A stretch of 64,000 bases of DNA, taken from NCBI RefSeq assembly GCF_902826555.1, contig NZ_CADEFI010000004.1:28768-92767 (forward strand). Direction: 5' to 3'. Positions 16,828-26,050 of the stretch are shown here, piece by piece (positions within the stretch are counted from its first letter, which is position 1; the number at the start of each line of letters is the position of its first letter). A program made the position numbers and the translations under genes. This stretch comes from an uncultured Hyphomicrobium sp. (lineage in GTDB: Bacteria; Pseudomonadota; Alphaproteobacteria; Rhizobiales; Hyphomicrobiaceae). The notes under the pieces were generated by a model, which was given only the letters and a program-made list of their open reading frames with translations, had not been told where the DNA came from and ran no database searches.

Positions 16828-18123
16828 ATGAATTTGGACAAAGAAGTAATTTCCGTCATTGGCCTCGGCTATGTCGGACTGCCCCTGGCTGTTGAGTTCG
16901 GCAAAAAACGCCCTGTCGTAGGATTCGACATCAACACGGCACGCGTCGCAGAGCTTAAGAGCGGTCACGATCGCACGCTCGAAGTGGAGGACGCCGAGCT
17001 GTCCGCCGCCGGTCAGCTCACCTATACGAGCGACCCCAAAGACCTCGGCCGCTGCAAGGTGTTCATCGTCACCGTGCCGACGCCGATTGACGAGGCGAAC
17101 CGGCCGGATCTCACGCCCCTCATCAAGGCTTCCGAAGCCATCGGATCCGTGATGCCCAAGGGATCGGTCGTGATCTACGAATCGACGGTTTACCCCGGCG
17201 CAACCGAGGAAGTCTGCGTGCCCGCCCTCGCTCGGGCATCGGGCCTCACCTTCAACAAGGACTTCTTCTGCGGCTACAGCCCGGAGCGCATCAATCCTGC
17301 CGACAAACAGCACAAGCTGCCGACCATCAAGAAGGTGACGAGCGGTTCGACGCCTGATGTGGCAGAAGCAGTCGACAAGCTCTACCGCGAGATCATCACC
17401 GCCGGCACCCACAAGGCCAGCAGCATCAAGGTCGCCGAAGCCTCGAAGGTGATCGAGAATACCCAGCGCGATCTCAACATCGCACTGATGAACGAGCTGG
17501 CGGTCGTATTCGCCCGCATCGGCATCGATACGGCCGAAGTGCTGGCAGCCGCCGGCACCAAATGGAACTTCCTGAACTTCCGGCCCGGCCTCGTCGGCGG
17601 CCACTGCATTGGCGTCGACCCCTACTATCTGACCCACAAGGCCGAGCAGCTTGGCTACATCCCGCAGGTCATCCTCGCCGGACGGCGCATCAACGACAAC
17701 ATGGGCCGCTACGTGGCGCGCAACACCGTGAAGCTCATGCTGAAGCAGGGCATTGACGTCGCGCGCAGCCGCATCGGCGTCATGGGCATCACCTTCAAGG
17801 AGAACTGCCCGGACATCCGCAATTCCAAAGCCGTCGACATCGTGAAGGAGCTTCGCGACCACGGCGCCGAGGTGTGCGTCACCGACCCGAAGGCAGATCC
17901 CGACGAAGTAAAGCACGAGTACGACATCGCCCTTGGTGAGATTTCCGCCAAGGCGCCAGTCGATGCGCTCATCGTCGCCGTCGGCCACGACGAATATCGC
18001 CGCATGACGCCTGACGAGCTGCGCCGGCTGGTTCAGGGCGAAAAGCCGCTGCTCGTCGACGTGAAAAGTCTGTTCGATCGCCATGCCTGCACCGACGCGG
18101 GCTTCAAGGTCTTCCGGCTATAG
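16828..18123 (+). CDS. wbpA: UDP-N-acetylglucosamine 6-dehydrogenase (WbpA/TviB type)
   Basis: A 431-residue nucleotide-sugar dehydrogenase that oxidises UDP-GlcNAc to UDP-GlcNAc-uronate in two NAD-dependent steps. The Rossmann motif is IGLGYVGLPLA near the N-terminus and the catalytic Cys260 is in GGHCIGVDPYYL. The family features VPTPID, STVYPGATEE and GYSPERINPAD are intact. The Vi/WbpA subtype rather than UDP-glucose dehydrogenase is assigned mainly because wbpB, wbpD and wbpE homologues follow directly. It starts the plus-strand operon; wbpB follows after 11 bases. Confidence 0.93.
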   Translation: MNLDKEVISVIGLGYVGLPLAVEFGKKRPVVGFDINTARVAELKSGHDRTLEVEDAELSAAGQLTYTSDPKDLGRCKVFIVTVPTPIDEANRPDLTPLIKASEAIGSVMPKGSVVIYESTVYPGATEEVCVPALARASGLTFNKDFFCGYSPERINPADKQHKLPTIKKVTSGSTPDVAEAVDKLYREIITAGTHKASSIKVAEASKVIENTQRDLNIALMNELAVVFARIGIDTAEVLAAAGTKWNFLNFRPGLVGGHCIGVDPYYLTHKAEQLGYIPQVILAGRRINDNMGRYVARNTVKLMLKQGIDVARSRIGVMGITFKENCPDIRNSKAVDIVKELRDHGAEVCVTDPKADPDEVKHEYDIALGEISAKAPVDALIVAVGHDEYRRMTPDELRRLVQGEKPLLVDVKSLFDRHACTDAGFKVFRL

Positions 18124-18134
18124 AGGCAACAACC

Positions 18135-19190
18135 ATGACCCATCCGGCCATCAGTGGACGAAAGGTGAGGTTTGCATTGGTCGGCGCCGGCCGAATTGCA
18201 GCCAACCATTTCGGGGCCATCGAGAAGCATGCGGACCGCTGCGAGCTTGTCGACGTCTGCGATGTTGTGCCCGACGCTCTCAAGGCCGCCACAGAGCGCA
18301 CGAAAGCGACCGCTCACACGTCGCTCGCCGGGTTGCTTGAGAAGACCACCGCCGACTGCGTCATCCTGACGACCCCCAGCGGCTTGCACCCGAGCCAGGC
18401 CGTTCAGGTCGCGAGAAGCGGGCGCCACGTGATGACTGAAAAGCCGATGGCGACCCGCTGGAAAGACGGTCTCGCCATGGTGGAAGCCTGCGACGCCGCG
18501 GGCGTGCACCTCTTCGTCGTCAAGCAGAACCGCCGCAACGCCACGCTACAGCTCGTCAAGCGCGCCATCGAGCAGGGCCGCTTCGGCCGCATCTATTCCG
18601 TCGCCATCAACGTCTTCTGGACGCGCCCACAGGACTACTACGACAGCGCCAAGTGGCGCGGCACATGGGAGTTCGACGGCGGCGCCTTCATGAACCAGGC
18701 CAGCCACTACATCGATCTGCTCGATTGGCTGATCGGCCCCGTGGAAAGCGTGATGGCCTTCACCGCCACGTTGGCGCGCAATATCGAGGTTGAGGACACG
18801 GGCGTGGCGGCGTTGCGCTGGCGCAGCGGAGCGGTGGGAACGCTCAACGTGACCATGCTCACCTATCCGAAGAACCTCGAGGGCAGCGTCACCATCCTCG
18901 GTGAAAAAGGCACCGTCCGCATCGGCGGCCTCGCTGTCAACGAGATCCAGCATTGGGAGTTCGCCGACAAGCGCCCCGAGGACGAAAGCGTAAAGCAGGC
19001 CAACTACGAGACGACCAGCGTCTATGGTTTCGGCCACCCGCTCTACTACGACAACGTCATCAAGACGCTGCGGGGCGAGGCGGAAGCCGAAACCGACGGC
19101 CGTGAAGGCTTGAAGTCGCTCGAGTTGCTGATCGCCATGTATCTCTCGGCGCGAGACGGCACGCGCATCTCTCTTCCGTTGGAGTATTGA
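18135..19190 (+). CDS. wbpB: UDP-GlcNAc-uronate 3-dehydrogenase (WbpB, Gfo/Idh/MocA family)
   Basis: A 351-residue NAD-binding oxidoreductase of the Gfo/Idh/MocA family. The dinucleotide motif is [10 protein letters not shown], and the [14 protein letters not shown] block with the catalytic Lys matches WbpB. It oxidises C3 of UDP-GlcNAc-uronate to the 3-keto sugar, which WbpE then aminates; in characterised systems the NADH is recycled with 2-oxoglutarate. It sits between wbpA and wbpD with short gaps (11 and 4 bases), so the operon is tight. Family and neighbourhood agree. Confidence 0.92.
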   Translation: MTHPAISGRKVRFALVGAGRIAANHFGAIEKHADRCELVDVCDVVPDALKAATERTKATAHTSLAGLLEKTTADCVILTTPSGLHPSQAVQVARSGRHVMTEKPMATRWKDGLAMVEACDAAGVHLFVVKQNRRNATLQLVKRAIEQGRFGRIYSVAINVFWTRPQDYYDSAKWRGTWEFDGGAFMNQASHYIDLLDWLIGPVESVMAFTATLARNIEVEDTGVAALRWRSGAVGTLNVTMLTYPKNLEGSVTILGEKGTVRIGGLAVNEIQHWEFADKRPEDESVKQANYETTSVYGFGHPLYYDNVIKTLRGEAEAETDGREGLKSLELLIAMYLSARDGTRISLPLEY

Positions 19191-19194
19191 GGTC

Positions 19195-19779
19195 GTGACC
19201 GCCGCAACCGTTCACCCGACCGCGATCGTCGATGCTGGCGCCACGATCGGCGACGGCACGCGCATCTGGCATTGGGTCCACGTAAGCGGCGGCGCTCGCA
19301 TCGGACGCGACTGCTCGCTCGGACAGAACGTTTTCGTGGGCAACAAGGTCACCATCGGCAACAACGTCAAGATCCAGAACAACGTCTCCGTCTACGACAA
19401 CGTCACGCTCGAGGACGACGTGTTTTGCGGCCCGAGCATGGTCTTCACCAACGTCTACAATCCGCGCTCTCACGTCTCGCGCAAGAGCGAGTACCGGGAC
19501 ACGCTTGTGAAACGCGGTGCCACGCTCGGCGCCAACAGCACCATCGTTTGCGGCGTCACCATCGGCGAGTTTGCCTTCATCGGCGCCGGCTCCGTCGTCA
19601 ATCGCGACGTTCCCGCCTACGCGCTGATGATCGGCGTTCCAGCTCAACGCATCGGCTGGATGAGCGAGCACGGCGAGCGCTTGAACCTGCCCGCTGAGGG
19701 CAACGGCGAAGCCACCTGCCCGGCCACCGGCCGGCGCTACGTTCTCGAAAACGACATCTGCCGTCCCCATTCGGACTAG
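19195..19779 (+). CDS. wbpD: UDP-GlcNAc3N-uronate N-acetyltransferase (WbpD)
   Basis: A 194-residue left-handed beta-helix acetyltransferase. Hexapeptide repeats run through most of the protein (for example [16 protein letters not shown] and [18 protein letters not shown]), followed by a short C-terminal extension with a Cys ([10 protein letters not shown]). It acetylates the 3-amino group of UDP-2-acetamido-3-amino-glucuronate. The start is a GTG four bases after the wbpB stop; the GAGG before it serves as ribosome site. It acts with WbpE, whose gene follows 7 bases downstream. Confidence 0.92.
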   Translation: MTAATVHPTAIVDAGATIGDGTRIWHWVHVSGGARIGRDCSLGQNVFVGNKVTIGNNVKIQNNVSVYDNVTLEDDVFCGPSMVFTNVYNPRSHVSRKSEYRDTLVKRGATLGANSTIVCGVTIGEFAFIGAGSVVNRDVPAYALMIGVPAQRIGWMSEHGERLNLPAEGNGEATCPATGRRYVLENDICRPHSD

Positions 19780-19786
19780 GGATCCA

Positions 19787-20932
19787 ATGCAGTTCATCGA
19801 TCTGAAGGTGCAGCAAGCGGCCATCAAGCCGGATCTGGACAGGCGCATCGCTGCCGTGCTCGCACACGGCCAGTACATCATGGGGCCGGAGGTCGCCGAG
19901 CTCGAGGCGGCACTCGCCGCCTATGTCGGCGCCAGGCACTGCGTCACGGTCGCGAGCGGAACCGAAGCACTTCTCATAGCGCTGATGGCGCTCGGCGTCG
20001 GACCAGGTGACGAGATCATCACCACGCCCTTCACGTTCGTCGCCACCGTCGAGGTCATCGCACTGCTCGGTGCCACGCCCGTGTTCGTCGATATCGAGCC
20101 CGCAACGACCAACATCGATCCGGCCCTGATCGAGGCCCGGATTACACCGCGCACGAAGGCCATCATTCCGGTCAGCCTTTACGGTCAGGTAGCGGATATC
20201 GAGGCCATCAATGCGGTCGCAGCCCGCCACGGCAACATTCCCGTGATCGAGGACGGCGCACAGAGCTTCGGCGCCACGGCCGATGGGCGGCAGAGCTGCG
20301 GGCTCTCGACCTTCGGCTGCACGAGCTTCTTCCCGTCGAAGCCCCTCGGCTGCTACGGCGACGGCGGCGCGCTCTTCACCAACGACGATGATCTGGCGCG
20401 CGCCTGCCGCGAGATCCGCGTGCACGGCCAGAGCAAGCGCTACGTGCACACGCGCATCGGCGTCGGTGGGCGTATGGACACGCTCCAGTGCGCGATCGTG
20501 CTCGCCAAGCTGACGCGCTTCCCTTGGGAAGCCACCCAGCGCAGCGCAATCGGCGGCCGCTATACGACGCTCATCCATGAACGCGTTCCCGGCGCGAAGC
20601 CGGTCGAGACCCGCGATGTCGGCCAGCCTCTCAGCGGCGTGAGAACGCTCATCCTCAGGCCGGAACGAACGAGTGTATACGCCCAGTACACCGTGCTCGT
20701 GCCGCAGCGGGAGAATGTGCAGGCCAAGCTGCAAGCAGCCGGCATCCCGACCGCTGTTCACTACCCTGTGCCGCTCAACCAGCAGCCTGCCTACAAGGAT
20801 CTGGCGCCGGGCGACGCCACCCCGATCTCCGCATGGGCGGCAGAGCACGTCATGAGCCTGCCCATGGGACCTGATCTCTCGGAGAGCGACCAGGACCGCG
20901 TCGTCGCCGCCTTGGCGACCGCCGTCGCCTAG
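19787..20932 (+). CDS. wbpE: UDP-2-acetamido-3-keto-glucuronate aminotransferase (WbpE)
   Basis: A 381-residue PLP aminotransferase of the DegT/DnrJ/EryC1 family. Asp in IEDGAQSFGA should contact the pyridine nitrogen and Lys185 in FFPSKPLGCYGDGGA forms the Schiff base. It uses glutamate to aminate C3 of the keto-sugar made by WbpB. The set wbpA-wbpB-wbpD-wbpE gives UDP-2,3-diacetamido-2,3-dideoxy-glucuronate. No WbpI-type 2-epimerase is in the window, so the gluco form may be used directly. It converges on the C5-epimerase gene with 25 bases between. Confidence 0.92.
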   Translation: MQFIDLKVQQAAIKPDLDRRIAAVLAHGQYIMGPEVAELEAALAAYVGARHCVTVASGTEALLIALMALGVGPGDEIITTPFTFVATVEVIALLGATPVFVDIEPATTNIDPALIEARITPRTKAIIPVSLYGQVADIEAINAVAARHGNIPVIEDGAQSFGATADGRQSCGLSTFGCTSFFPSKPLGCYGDGGALFTNDDDLARACREIRVHGQSKRYVHTRIGVGGRMDTLQCAIVLAKLTRFPWEATQRSAIGGRYTTLIHERVPGAKPVETRDVGQPLSGVRTLILRPERTSVYAQYTVLVPQRENVQAKLQAAGIPTAVHYPVPLNQQPAYKDLAPGDATPISAWAAEHVMSLPMGPDLSESDQDRVVAALATAVA

Positions 20933-20957
20933 ACCCGAACGACCGCAACATCGGCGA

Positions 20958-22289
20958 TCAGTTTCGGATGATGGACAACGCCTTCATCGCATCCCTGTAG
21001 GTCGATCGATGATGGGCCGGGATATGGCCCTTCGTCGCCTTGAGCGAGATCGCCCCGGCGTCCGTGGAGAAGGACACGCGAACGAAACGCGCGAAGGGAA
21101 GAGATACGGTGCCGCTACCCTTGATGGTGCCGATTTGGCGCCAATCGCCGAAACGATCGGACACGGACACATCGAGCGCACCCGGGCCTGTGGCCGAGAA
21201 CGCCACCTCCGTGGCGGTTCCGCGCGCGAAAATGAGCCAGCCGTCGCAGGACACGCGAAATTCGCCCTCGCCCCTGACCGCGGCGACATGTGTAAGCGCG
21301 CTTCCGAGATTGCAGCGGTTCACGATCGGCGCGTATCGCGCCGAATCCGACCTGTTGATCGGATCGATGAGATTGAACAGGAAGCGCGAAGCCCACTTGA
21401 CGAAGATCTCGTCGCCGGTCGTATCCGCGAGCCACAAGAGCTGGTTGATGTGCCCGAAATGGTAGCTGTCGCGACGCGCACGCAACGGCGCGTGCACATA
21501 TCCCAGCGCATAGAGCGACGTATAGCCGATATCGAAGTCGGCGATATCCTGGCGGACCGCCTCGACGCCACGATCGAAGATATCCTTCCACACGGCAGCG
21601 CCGGTGATCTGATAGAAATCGAGGATACCGGCCAGTCCCGAGATATGGCCGTTCAGGATCTTGAACGAATGGCCTGAGGGATCCGGCGCCTCCTCGATCC
21701 AGATCGTATGGCCGACCGGCGTGGCCACGCCGCCCTGCTCGAGAGGCTTGAGATACACGCCCATCGCCTTTTCGGCAGCGTCGCGGAACTCCTCGCGGCC
21801 CGTCAAGGCATGCGCCCGCGCCAGCACACCGGCAATCCACGATTGGCCAATCCCCGAAATCCATCCCTCCGCCAGGTCGTACTCCTTGTTACGAAAGGGA
21901 TAGGTCCAAACTAGCGTATCCCCGCGCTTGGTCGCGGAATGCAGCAGAAAATCCGCCTGAATGAGAAAGAGGCGCTTCTTGTCGTCGTCCTTGCTTCTCA
22001 GCCATTCGCCGTAAAGAAAATGCGCATACTTGGAAATGAAATACGGATTAGGCCACTTGCCGAGGCCGCCGTATTTTTTTCCGTAGTCATAGACAAGGAC
22101 GCCATCCTCACGCACGGAAAAGCTTTTCGATTTCGCGAAGGCTTCGGCGGATTGCTGCCCGAGATAGGGATGAACACCAATATCGGCAGCGCTGGCGCAT
22201 TCGGTCAACATGCATAGAGAGAGCAAGAGGGCGGAGATATGACGCCAAGCCACTGCAAATACCTTCTGCTGAGAATGACGCCCCATCAT
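20958..22289 (-). CDS. Secreted D-glucuronyl C5-epimerase family protein
   Basis: A 443-residue exported protein. A signal peptide (core ISALLLSLCMLTE, likely cut at ASA-AD near residue 35) precedes an alpha/alpha-toroid domain of the glucuronyl C5-epimerase C-terminal family. Signatures are SGIGQSWIAGVLARA, LNGHISGLAGILDFY and, most telling, YHFGHINQLLWL, which matches the YHxxHINQL block of heparan-sulfate epimerases. Such enzymes flip C5 of glucuronate to iduronate within a polymer. Periplasmic or secreted location implies it acts after export. It is monocistronic and lies next to uronic-acid sugar genes. Substrate is not known. Confidence 0.82.
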   Translation of the reverse strand: MMGRHSQQKVFAVAWRHISALLLSLCMLTECASAADIGVHPYLGQQSAEAFAKSKSFSVREDGVLVYDYGKKYGGLGKWPNPYFISKYAHFLYGEWLRSKDDDKKRLFLIQADFLLHSATKRGDTLVWTYPFRNKEYDLAEGWISGIGQSWIAGVLARAHALTGREEFRDAAEKAMGVYLKPLEQGGVATPVGHTIWIEEAPDPSGHSFKILNGHISGLAGILDFYQITGAAVWKDIFDRGVEAVRQDIADFDIGYTSLYALGYVHAPLRARRDSYHFGHINQLLWLADTTGDEIFVKWASRFLFNLIDPINRSDSARYAPIVNRCNLGSALTHVAAVRGEGEFRVSCDGWLIFARGTATEVAFSATGPGALDVSVSDRFGDWRQIGTIKGSGTVSLPFARFVRVSFSTDAGAISLKATKGHIPAHHRSTYRDAMKALSIIRN

Positions 22290-22461
22290 TCAGGACCGCC
22301 ATGGAAAAATCAACGACAACCCGTCCCTCGGGCTCCCACGCCGGGAACACCTAATACCTAGGGCGCATGAGCAAACGCCCTTGTGACGGCATGACGTTTT
22401 CGGATACCCATCGGCAGCGGAGGCCCGGAGCCGAGCGGCACCGCAAGCTAACGAGCACGGA

Positions 22462-23595
22462 ATGCGCACACCTCAACCCTTCGTTCACGTGACGACCGTC
22501 CATCAGCGACGCGACGTCCGGATCTTTCACAAGGAAGCCCAATCGCTGCGCGCGCTCGGCCAGCGTGTGATTCTTGTCGTTGCCGACGGCATGGGCGACG
22601 AGACCGACGCGCCCGACGGCGTAAGCTTTATCGATATAGGACCCTTTCGGGGGCGCTTGGCGCGTGCCGTGCTCGGAAACTGGCGCGCGATGAGAACCGC
22701 GCTGCGGATCGATCCGGAGATCGTCCACTTCCACGATCCGGAGTTGATCCCCATGGGGTTGCTCCTCAAGCTCCTCGGCCGCAAGGTCGTCTACGACGTG
22801 CACGAGGACCTTCCGCGCCAGATCATGAACAAGCACTGGATCGCGCCGCCGCTGAGGTTCGCTGTTTCCCGGGCCGTCTCGGCGGTCGAGCGCATTGCGA
22901 AATGGTCGTTCGACGCCTTCGTCGTCGCCACGCCTTACATCGGCACGAACTTTCCCCCAGGCTCCACTGCAGTCGTCCAGAACTTTCCGATCCCGTCGGA
23001 GATGATCTCGCCGCAACAGACCACCTACGCGAGCCGACCCCAGAGCTTCGCTTATGTTGGAGGGCTCTCCGAGGCGCGCGGCGCACGCGAGATGGTCGCC
23101 GCCGTGGCCCTGCTTACCGATCGACCGGACGCGCGCTTGCACATCGCCGGCAGCATCTCACCGAGCGCCCTCGAGACCGAGCTCAAACGGCGGCCGGCCT
23201 GGTCCCGCGTCGTCTTTCACGGCCAGGTCGGAAGGCCGGCGGTGGCCCAGCTTCTGGGATCTGCCCGCGCCGGAATGGTGGTCTTCGGTCCGGCGCCCAA
23301 CCACTTGGAAGCCCAGCCCAACAAACTGTTCGAATACATGGCGGCAGGCCTTCCGGTCATCGCATCGGATTTTCCGCTGTGGCGGGAGATCGTCGCGAAA
23401 GCGCAATGCGGACTGCTGGTCGACCCGCGCGACCCGGCTGCCATCGCCGATGCCATGCGATGGATCCTCGATCACCCCGAGGACGCCCAAGCCATGGGGA
23501 CCGCTGGACAGCACGCAGTCGCCACCACCTATTCCTGGCAGAGCGAAGCCGAAAAACTTCTAAAGCTCTATAGGACGCTGCAATCCACGCCGTGA
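22462..23595 (+). CDS. GT4-family glycosyltransferase
   Basis: A 377-residue GT-B glycosyltransferase standing alone on the plus strand. N-terminal features are HVTTVHQRRDVRIFHKEA, VHFHDPELIPMG and VVYDVHEDLPRQI; the donor domain has FAYVGGLSEARGAREMV and the E-x7-E motif in NKLFEYMAAGLPVIASDF. The first block resembles GT4 enzymes that follow initiating transferases, but donor and acceptor cannot be assigned. It converges with the aminotransferase gene, 13 bases apart, so no room is left for a separate terminator. Confidence 0.9.
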   Translation: MRTPQPFVHVTTVHQRRDVRIFHKEAQSLRALGQRVILVVADGMGDETDAPDGVSFIDIGPFRGRLARAVLGNWRAMRTALRIDPEIVHFHDPELIPMGLLLKLLGRKVVYDVHEDLPRQIMNKHWIAPPLRFAVSRAVSAVERIAKWSFDAFVVATPYIGTNFPPGSTAVVQNFPIPSEMISPQQTTYASRPQSFAYVGGLSEARGAREMVAAVALLTDRPDARLHIAGSISPSALETELKRRPAWSRVVFHGQVGRPAVAQLLGSARAGMVVFGPAPNHLEAQPNKLFEYMAAGLPVIASDFPLWREIVAKAQCGLLVDPRDPAAIADAMRWILDHPEDAQAMGTAGQHAVATTYSWQSEAEKLLKLYRTLQSTP

Positions 23596-23608
23596 GAGCA
23601 ACAGCGCC

Positions 23609-24784
23609 CTAGCGCACGGCGCGTCGCATGACGGCGCGCAATGCGGCGCACGTGCGCGAAATGTGCTCGGCCTCGAGCGAAGGGTGCACCAGAAATGCGA
23701 GACTGGTCTCTCCGAGTTCCTTGGCAACGGGCAAGCGCTGTACCGGCCGCCATGGCGTGCCATCGAACGCCTTCTCGAGATAGATCTCACTGCACGACCC
23801 GACGAAGCACGGCACTCCCTCCGCTCGGATCTCATGAATGATGCGGTCACGCGTCCAGCCCTCGGCGAGTGCGTCCGGCTGTACGAAGACGTACGAGCGA
23901 TAGGCGGCCGGCTCTGCCCAGTTCGGCACGCCCGGCACACGCAACCCGGAAATGTCGCGCGCCGCCGCGCTGATCTCGTCGGCATGGCGGCGTCGCAACG
24001 CCGTCCACGCCTCGATCTTGCCGAGCTGAATGCGGCCGACAATCGCCTGCATCTCCAGCATCCGGCCATTGGTGCCGAACCCCTCGTGCACCCAGCGAAA
24101 AGTGGCCTGCGGCTCTTCGAGAGCCATGGCCGCTTCGCTCTTGCCGTGATCCTTGAACGACCACATCCGACGCGCGAGCTCCGGGTCGTTGGTCGTGACC
24201 ATGCCGCCCTCGCCGCCCGTCGTCATGATCTTGTCCTGACAGAACGACCACGCCCCGATATCGCCGATGACGCCAACCGAGCGGCCCTTATAACGCGCGC
24301 CGTGCGCCTGCGCGCAATCCTCGATGATGGCGATCCCATGAGAGCGCGCCAATGCCATCAACGGATCCATATCCGCCGGCATGCCGCCCAGGTGCACGAC
24401 GACGATCGCTTTGGTTCGGGACGTGACAAGAGGCGCCACCGTATCCGCGGAGAGAGCCTGCGTCTCGCGATCCACGTCGGCGAACACCGGCGTCGCGCCC
24501 GCCGTGACCACACTCGACACGGACGCGATAAAGGATCGCGGCGTCACGATCACCTCGTCTCCCGGACCGATATCGAGCGCCCGCAACGCAACCTCGAGCG
24601 CAACCGTGCCGTTCGACAGAGCAATGCCATGGTTCGCCCCCGACCACGCCGCGAACTCACGCTCGAAAGCGCGCCCTTCTCCTCCCGTCCAATAGTTCAC
24701 CTTGTTCGAGGCGAGAACGCGCGCCACGGCCTCCGCTTCCTCCGGCGAAAAGGACGGCCAAATCGGAAACGGCGCGCTCACCAC
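23609..24784 (-). CDS. DegT/DnrJ/EryC1 sugar aminotransferase
   Basis: A 391-residue PLP aminotransferase. Key blocks are SNGTVALEVALRALDIGPGD, the PLP-contacting Asp in IEDCAQAHGA and the Schiff-base Lys in SFCQDKIMTTGGEGGM. It is the last gene of a unit with a PglC-like transferase and a PglD/NeuD-like acetyltransferase, the same trio used for N,N'-diacetylbacillosamine. A role in making a 4-acetamido-4,6-dideoxy sugar is therefore possible (inference). The matching 4,6-dehydratase (PglF) is not in the window. The start is one of two consecutive GTG codons, 4 bases after the previous stop. Confidence 0.9.
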   Translation of the reverse strand: MVSAPFPIWPSFSPEEAEAVARVLASNKVNYWTGGEGRAFEREFAAWSGANHGIALSNGTVALEVALRALDIGPGDEVIVTPRSFIASVSSVVTAGATPVFADVDRETQALSADTVAPLVTSRTKAIVVVHLGGMPADMDPLMALARSHGIAIIEDCAQAHGARYKGRSVGVIGDIGAWSFCQDKIMTTGGEGGMVTTNDPELARRMWSFKDHGKSEAAMALEEPQATFRWVHEGFGTNGRMLEMQAIVGRIQLGKIEAWTALRRRHADEISAAARDISGLRVPGVPNWAEPAAYRSYVFVQPDALAEGWTRDRIIHEIRAEGVPCFVGSCSEIYLEKAFDGTPWRPVQRLPVAKELGETSLAFLVHPSLEAEHISRTCAALRAVMRRAVR

Positions 24785-24788
24785 GGCG

Positions 24789-25448
24789 TCAATCCTTGTC
24801 CAATGTGCGCGCCGGATTGCCGGCGACCGTTACACCCGGTAGCACGTCGCGCGTCACCACGGCTCCCATGCCGACCACCGCGCCGCGCCCGATCGTCAGC
24901 GGCGCACCCGGCCGCCCCTGGCGCAGCATTGCCCCGGCACCGATGTAGGCGTGATCCTCGATGCGCACGTTTCCATTGCAGATGACGCCGGGCGCGAAGG
25001 TCACGAAATCCCCGATGACGCAATCATGCTCGACGATGCTGCCGATGTTGGCGTGAAACTGGCGGCCGATGCGGATGTTGGATGTGATGGTTACGGTCGG
25101 ACTGAGAAGTGCGCCGTCACCGAGAACGACGTCGTCCATGATGACGACACTGCTCGCACGCACCGACCACGGTTGCACATCGTCCGCTTGGCACTTGTCC
25201 GCGAGTTTCTCCCGCACGCCGCTGTCGGCGACGGCGAGCGCCGCGAAGCGCTCCGGCGCCGGAATCGCCAGGAACGCCTGGTACGTCAGAACACGATGGC
25301 CATTCAGCACTTCGGCCGGCGGCTTGTCGTCGATGAACACCAGACGATCGGCTGACACGCCGGCCGCGGCAAGCATCTCGCGCGCGAGCGGAAGGATGCC
25401 TCGCCCACAACCACTCGCGCCGTAAATGCCATAAAAAGGACCCGTCAT
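24789..25448 (-). CDS. PglD/NeuD-family sugar acetyltransferase
   Basis: A 219-residue acetyltransferase. The N-terminal ~90 residues form a Rossmann-like nucleotide-sugar binding domain (IYGASGCGRGILPLA, then VFIDDKPP); the C-terminal half is a left-handed beta-helix of hexapeptide repeats with the catalytic His in GSIVEHDCVIGDF. The family N-acetylates UDP-4-amino-6-deoxy-GlcNAc (PglD) or O-acetylates sialic acid (NeuD). With a DegT aminotransferase directly downstream, the PglD role is favoured. It overlaps the sugar transferase gene by 4 bases. Confidence 0.88.
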   Translation of the reverse strand: MTGPFYGIYGASGCGRGILPLAREMLAAAGVSADRLVFIDDKPPAEVLNGHRVLTYQAFLAIPAPERFAALAVADSGVREKLADKCQADDVQPWSVRASSVVIMDDVVLGDGALLSPTVTITSNIRIGRQFHANIGSIVEHDCVIGDFVTFAPGVICNGNVRIEDHAYIGAGAMLRQGRPGAPLTIGRGAVVGMGAVVTRDVLPGVTVAGNPARTLDKD

Positions 25449-26050
25449 GCGGTCGTACCGTCATTTCCCCCGAAGCGCCCCACCGTGGCCTCGCCGTCTC
25501 CCGTGATCCCTTTGCGCGACAGGACCGCAAGCACGGTCATGAACAGGATGCGCACGTCCAGCCACAACGACTGATGGTCCACATACCACACATCGTAGCG
25601 AAACTTGTCAGCCCATGTCAGCGCGTTGCGGCCGTTAACCTGAGCCCACCCGGTCACGCCGGGCCGCACATCGTGACGGCGCGCCTGCTCGCGCGAATAG
25701 AGCGGAAGGTATTCCATCAGCAGTGGACGCGGGCCAACGAGGCTCATGTCGCCCCTGAGGACGTTCCACAGTTCCGGCAGCTCGTCGAGGCTGGTCGATC
25801 TCAAGAACCGGCCGAATGCCGTGAGCCGCTCGGCGTCGGGAAGCAGCGCTCCATCGGCACCGGTTGCAGTCGTCATGGTGCGAAATTTGACGAGATCGAA
25901 CGGAGCGCCGTGGAGACCAGGGCGCGTCTGCACGAAGAAAACGGGAGACCCGAGCTTCGTGCGCACGACAAGCGCAACCAGCGCCAGAAGCGGCAGCCAC
26001 ACGACGGCGCTCACGAGAACGAGCACGATATCGAAAGCACGCTTTACCAC
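25445..26050 (-). CDS. PglC-like undecaprenyl-phosphate sugar-1-phosphate transferase
   Basis: A 201-residue monotopic phosphoglycosyl transferase. A single re-entrant N-terminal helix (VLVLVSAVVWLPLLALVALVV) precedes the catalytic domain, with the KFRTM block, the Asp-Glu dyad in STSLDELPELWNV and the MSLVGPRPLL and RPGVTGWAQVNGRN signatures. It starts glycan assembly by moving a sugar-1-phosphate onto undecaprenyl phosphate. The short form without extra membrane helices is the PglC rather than WbaP type. The start is GTG, overlapping the preceding glycosyltransferase gene by 7 bases. Confidence 0.93.
   Translation of the reverse strand: MVKRAFDIVLVLVSAVVWLPLLALVALVVRTKLGSPVFFVQTRPGLHGAPFDLVKFRTMTTATGADGALLPDAERLTAFGRFLRSTSLDELPELWNVLRGDMSLVGPRPLLMEYLPLYSREQARRHDVRPGVTGWAQVNGRNALTWADKFRYDVWYVDHQSLWLDVRILFMTVLAVLSRKGITGDGEATVGRFGGNDGTTA

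Noticed and set aside
16750-18084. Open frame of 444 codons opposite wbpA
   Set aside because: wbpA is intact with its catalytic Cys; the antisense product has no recognisable domain and an odd Asp/Val/His-rich composition.
23663-24985. Open frame of 440 codons opposite the DegT aminotransferase
   Set aside because: The minus-strand protein has its PLP-binding Lys and full family pattern; the antisense product is Arg-rich and non-specific.
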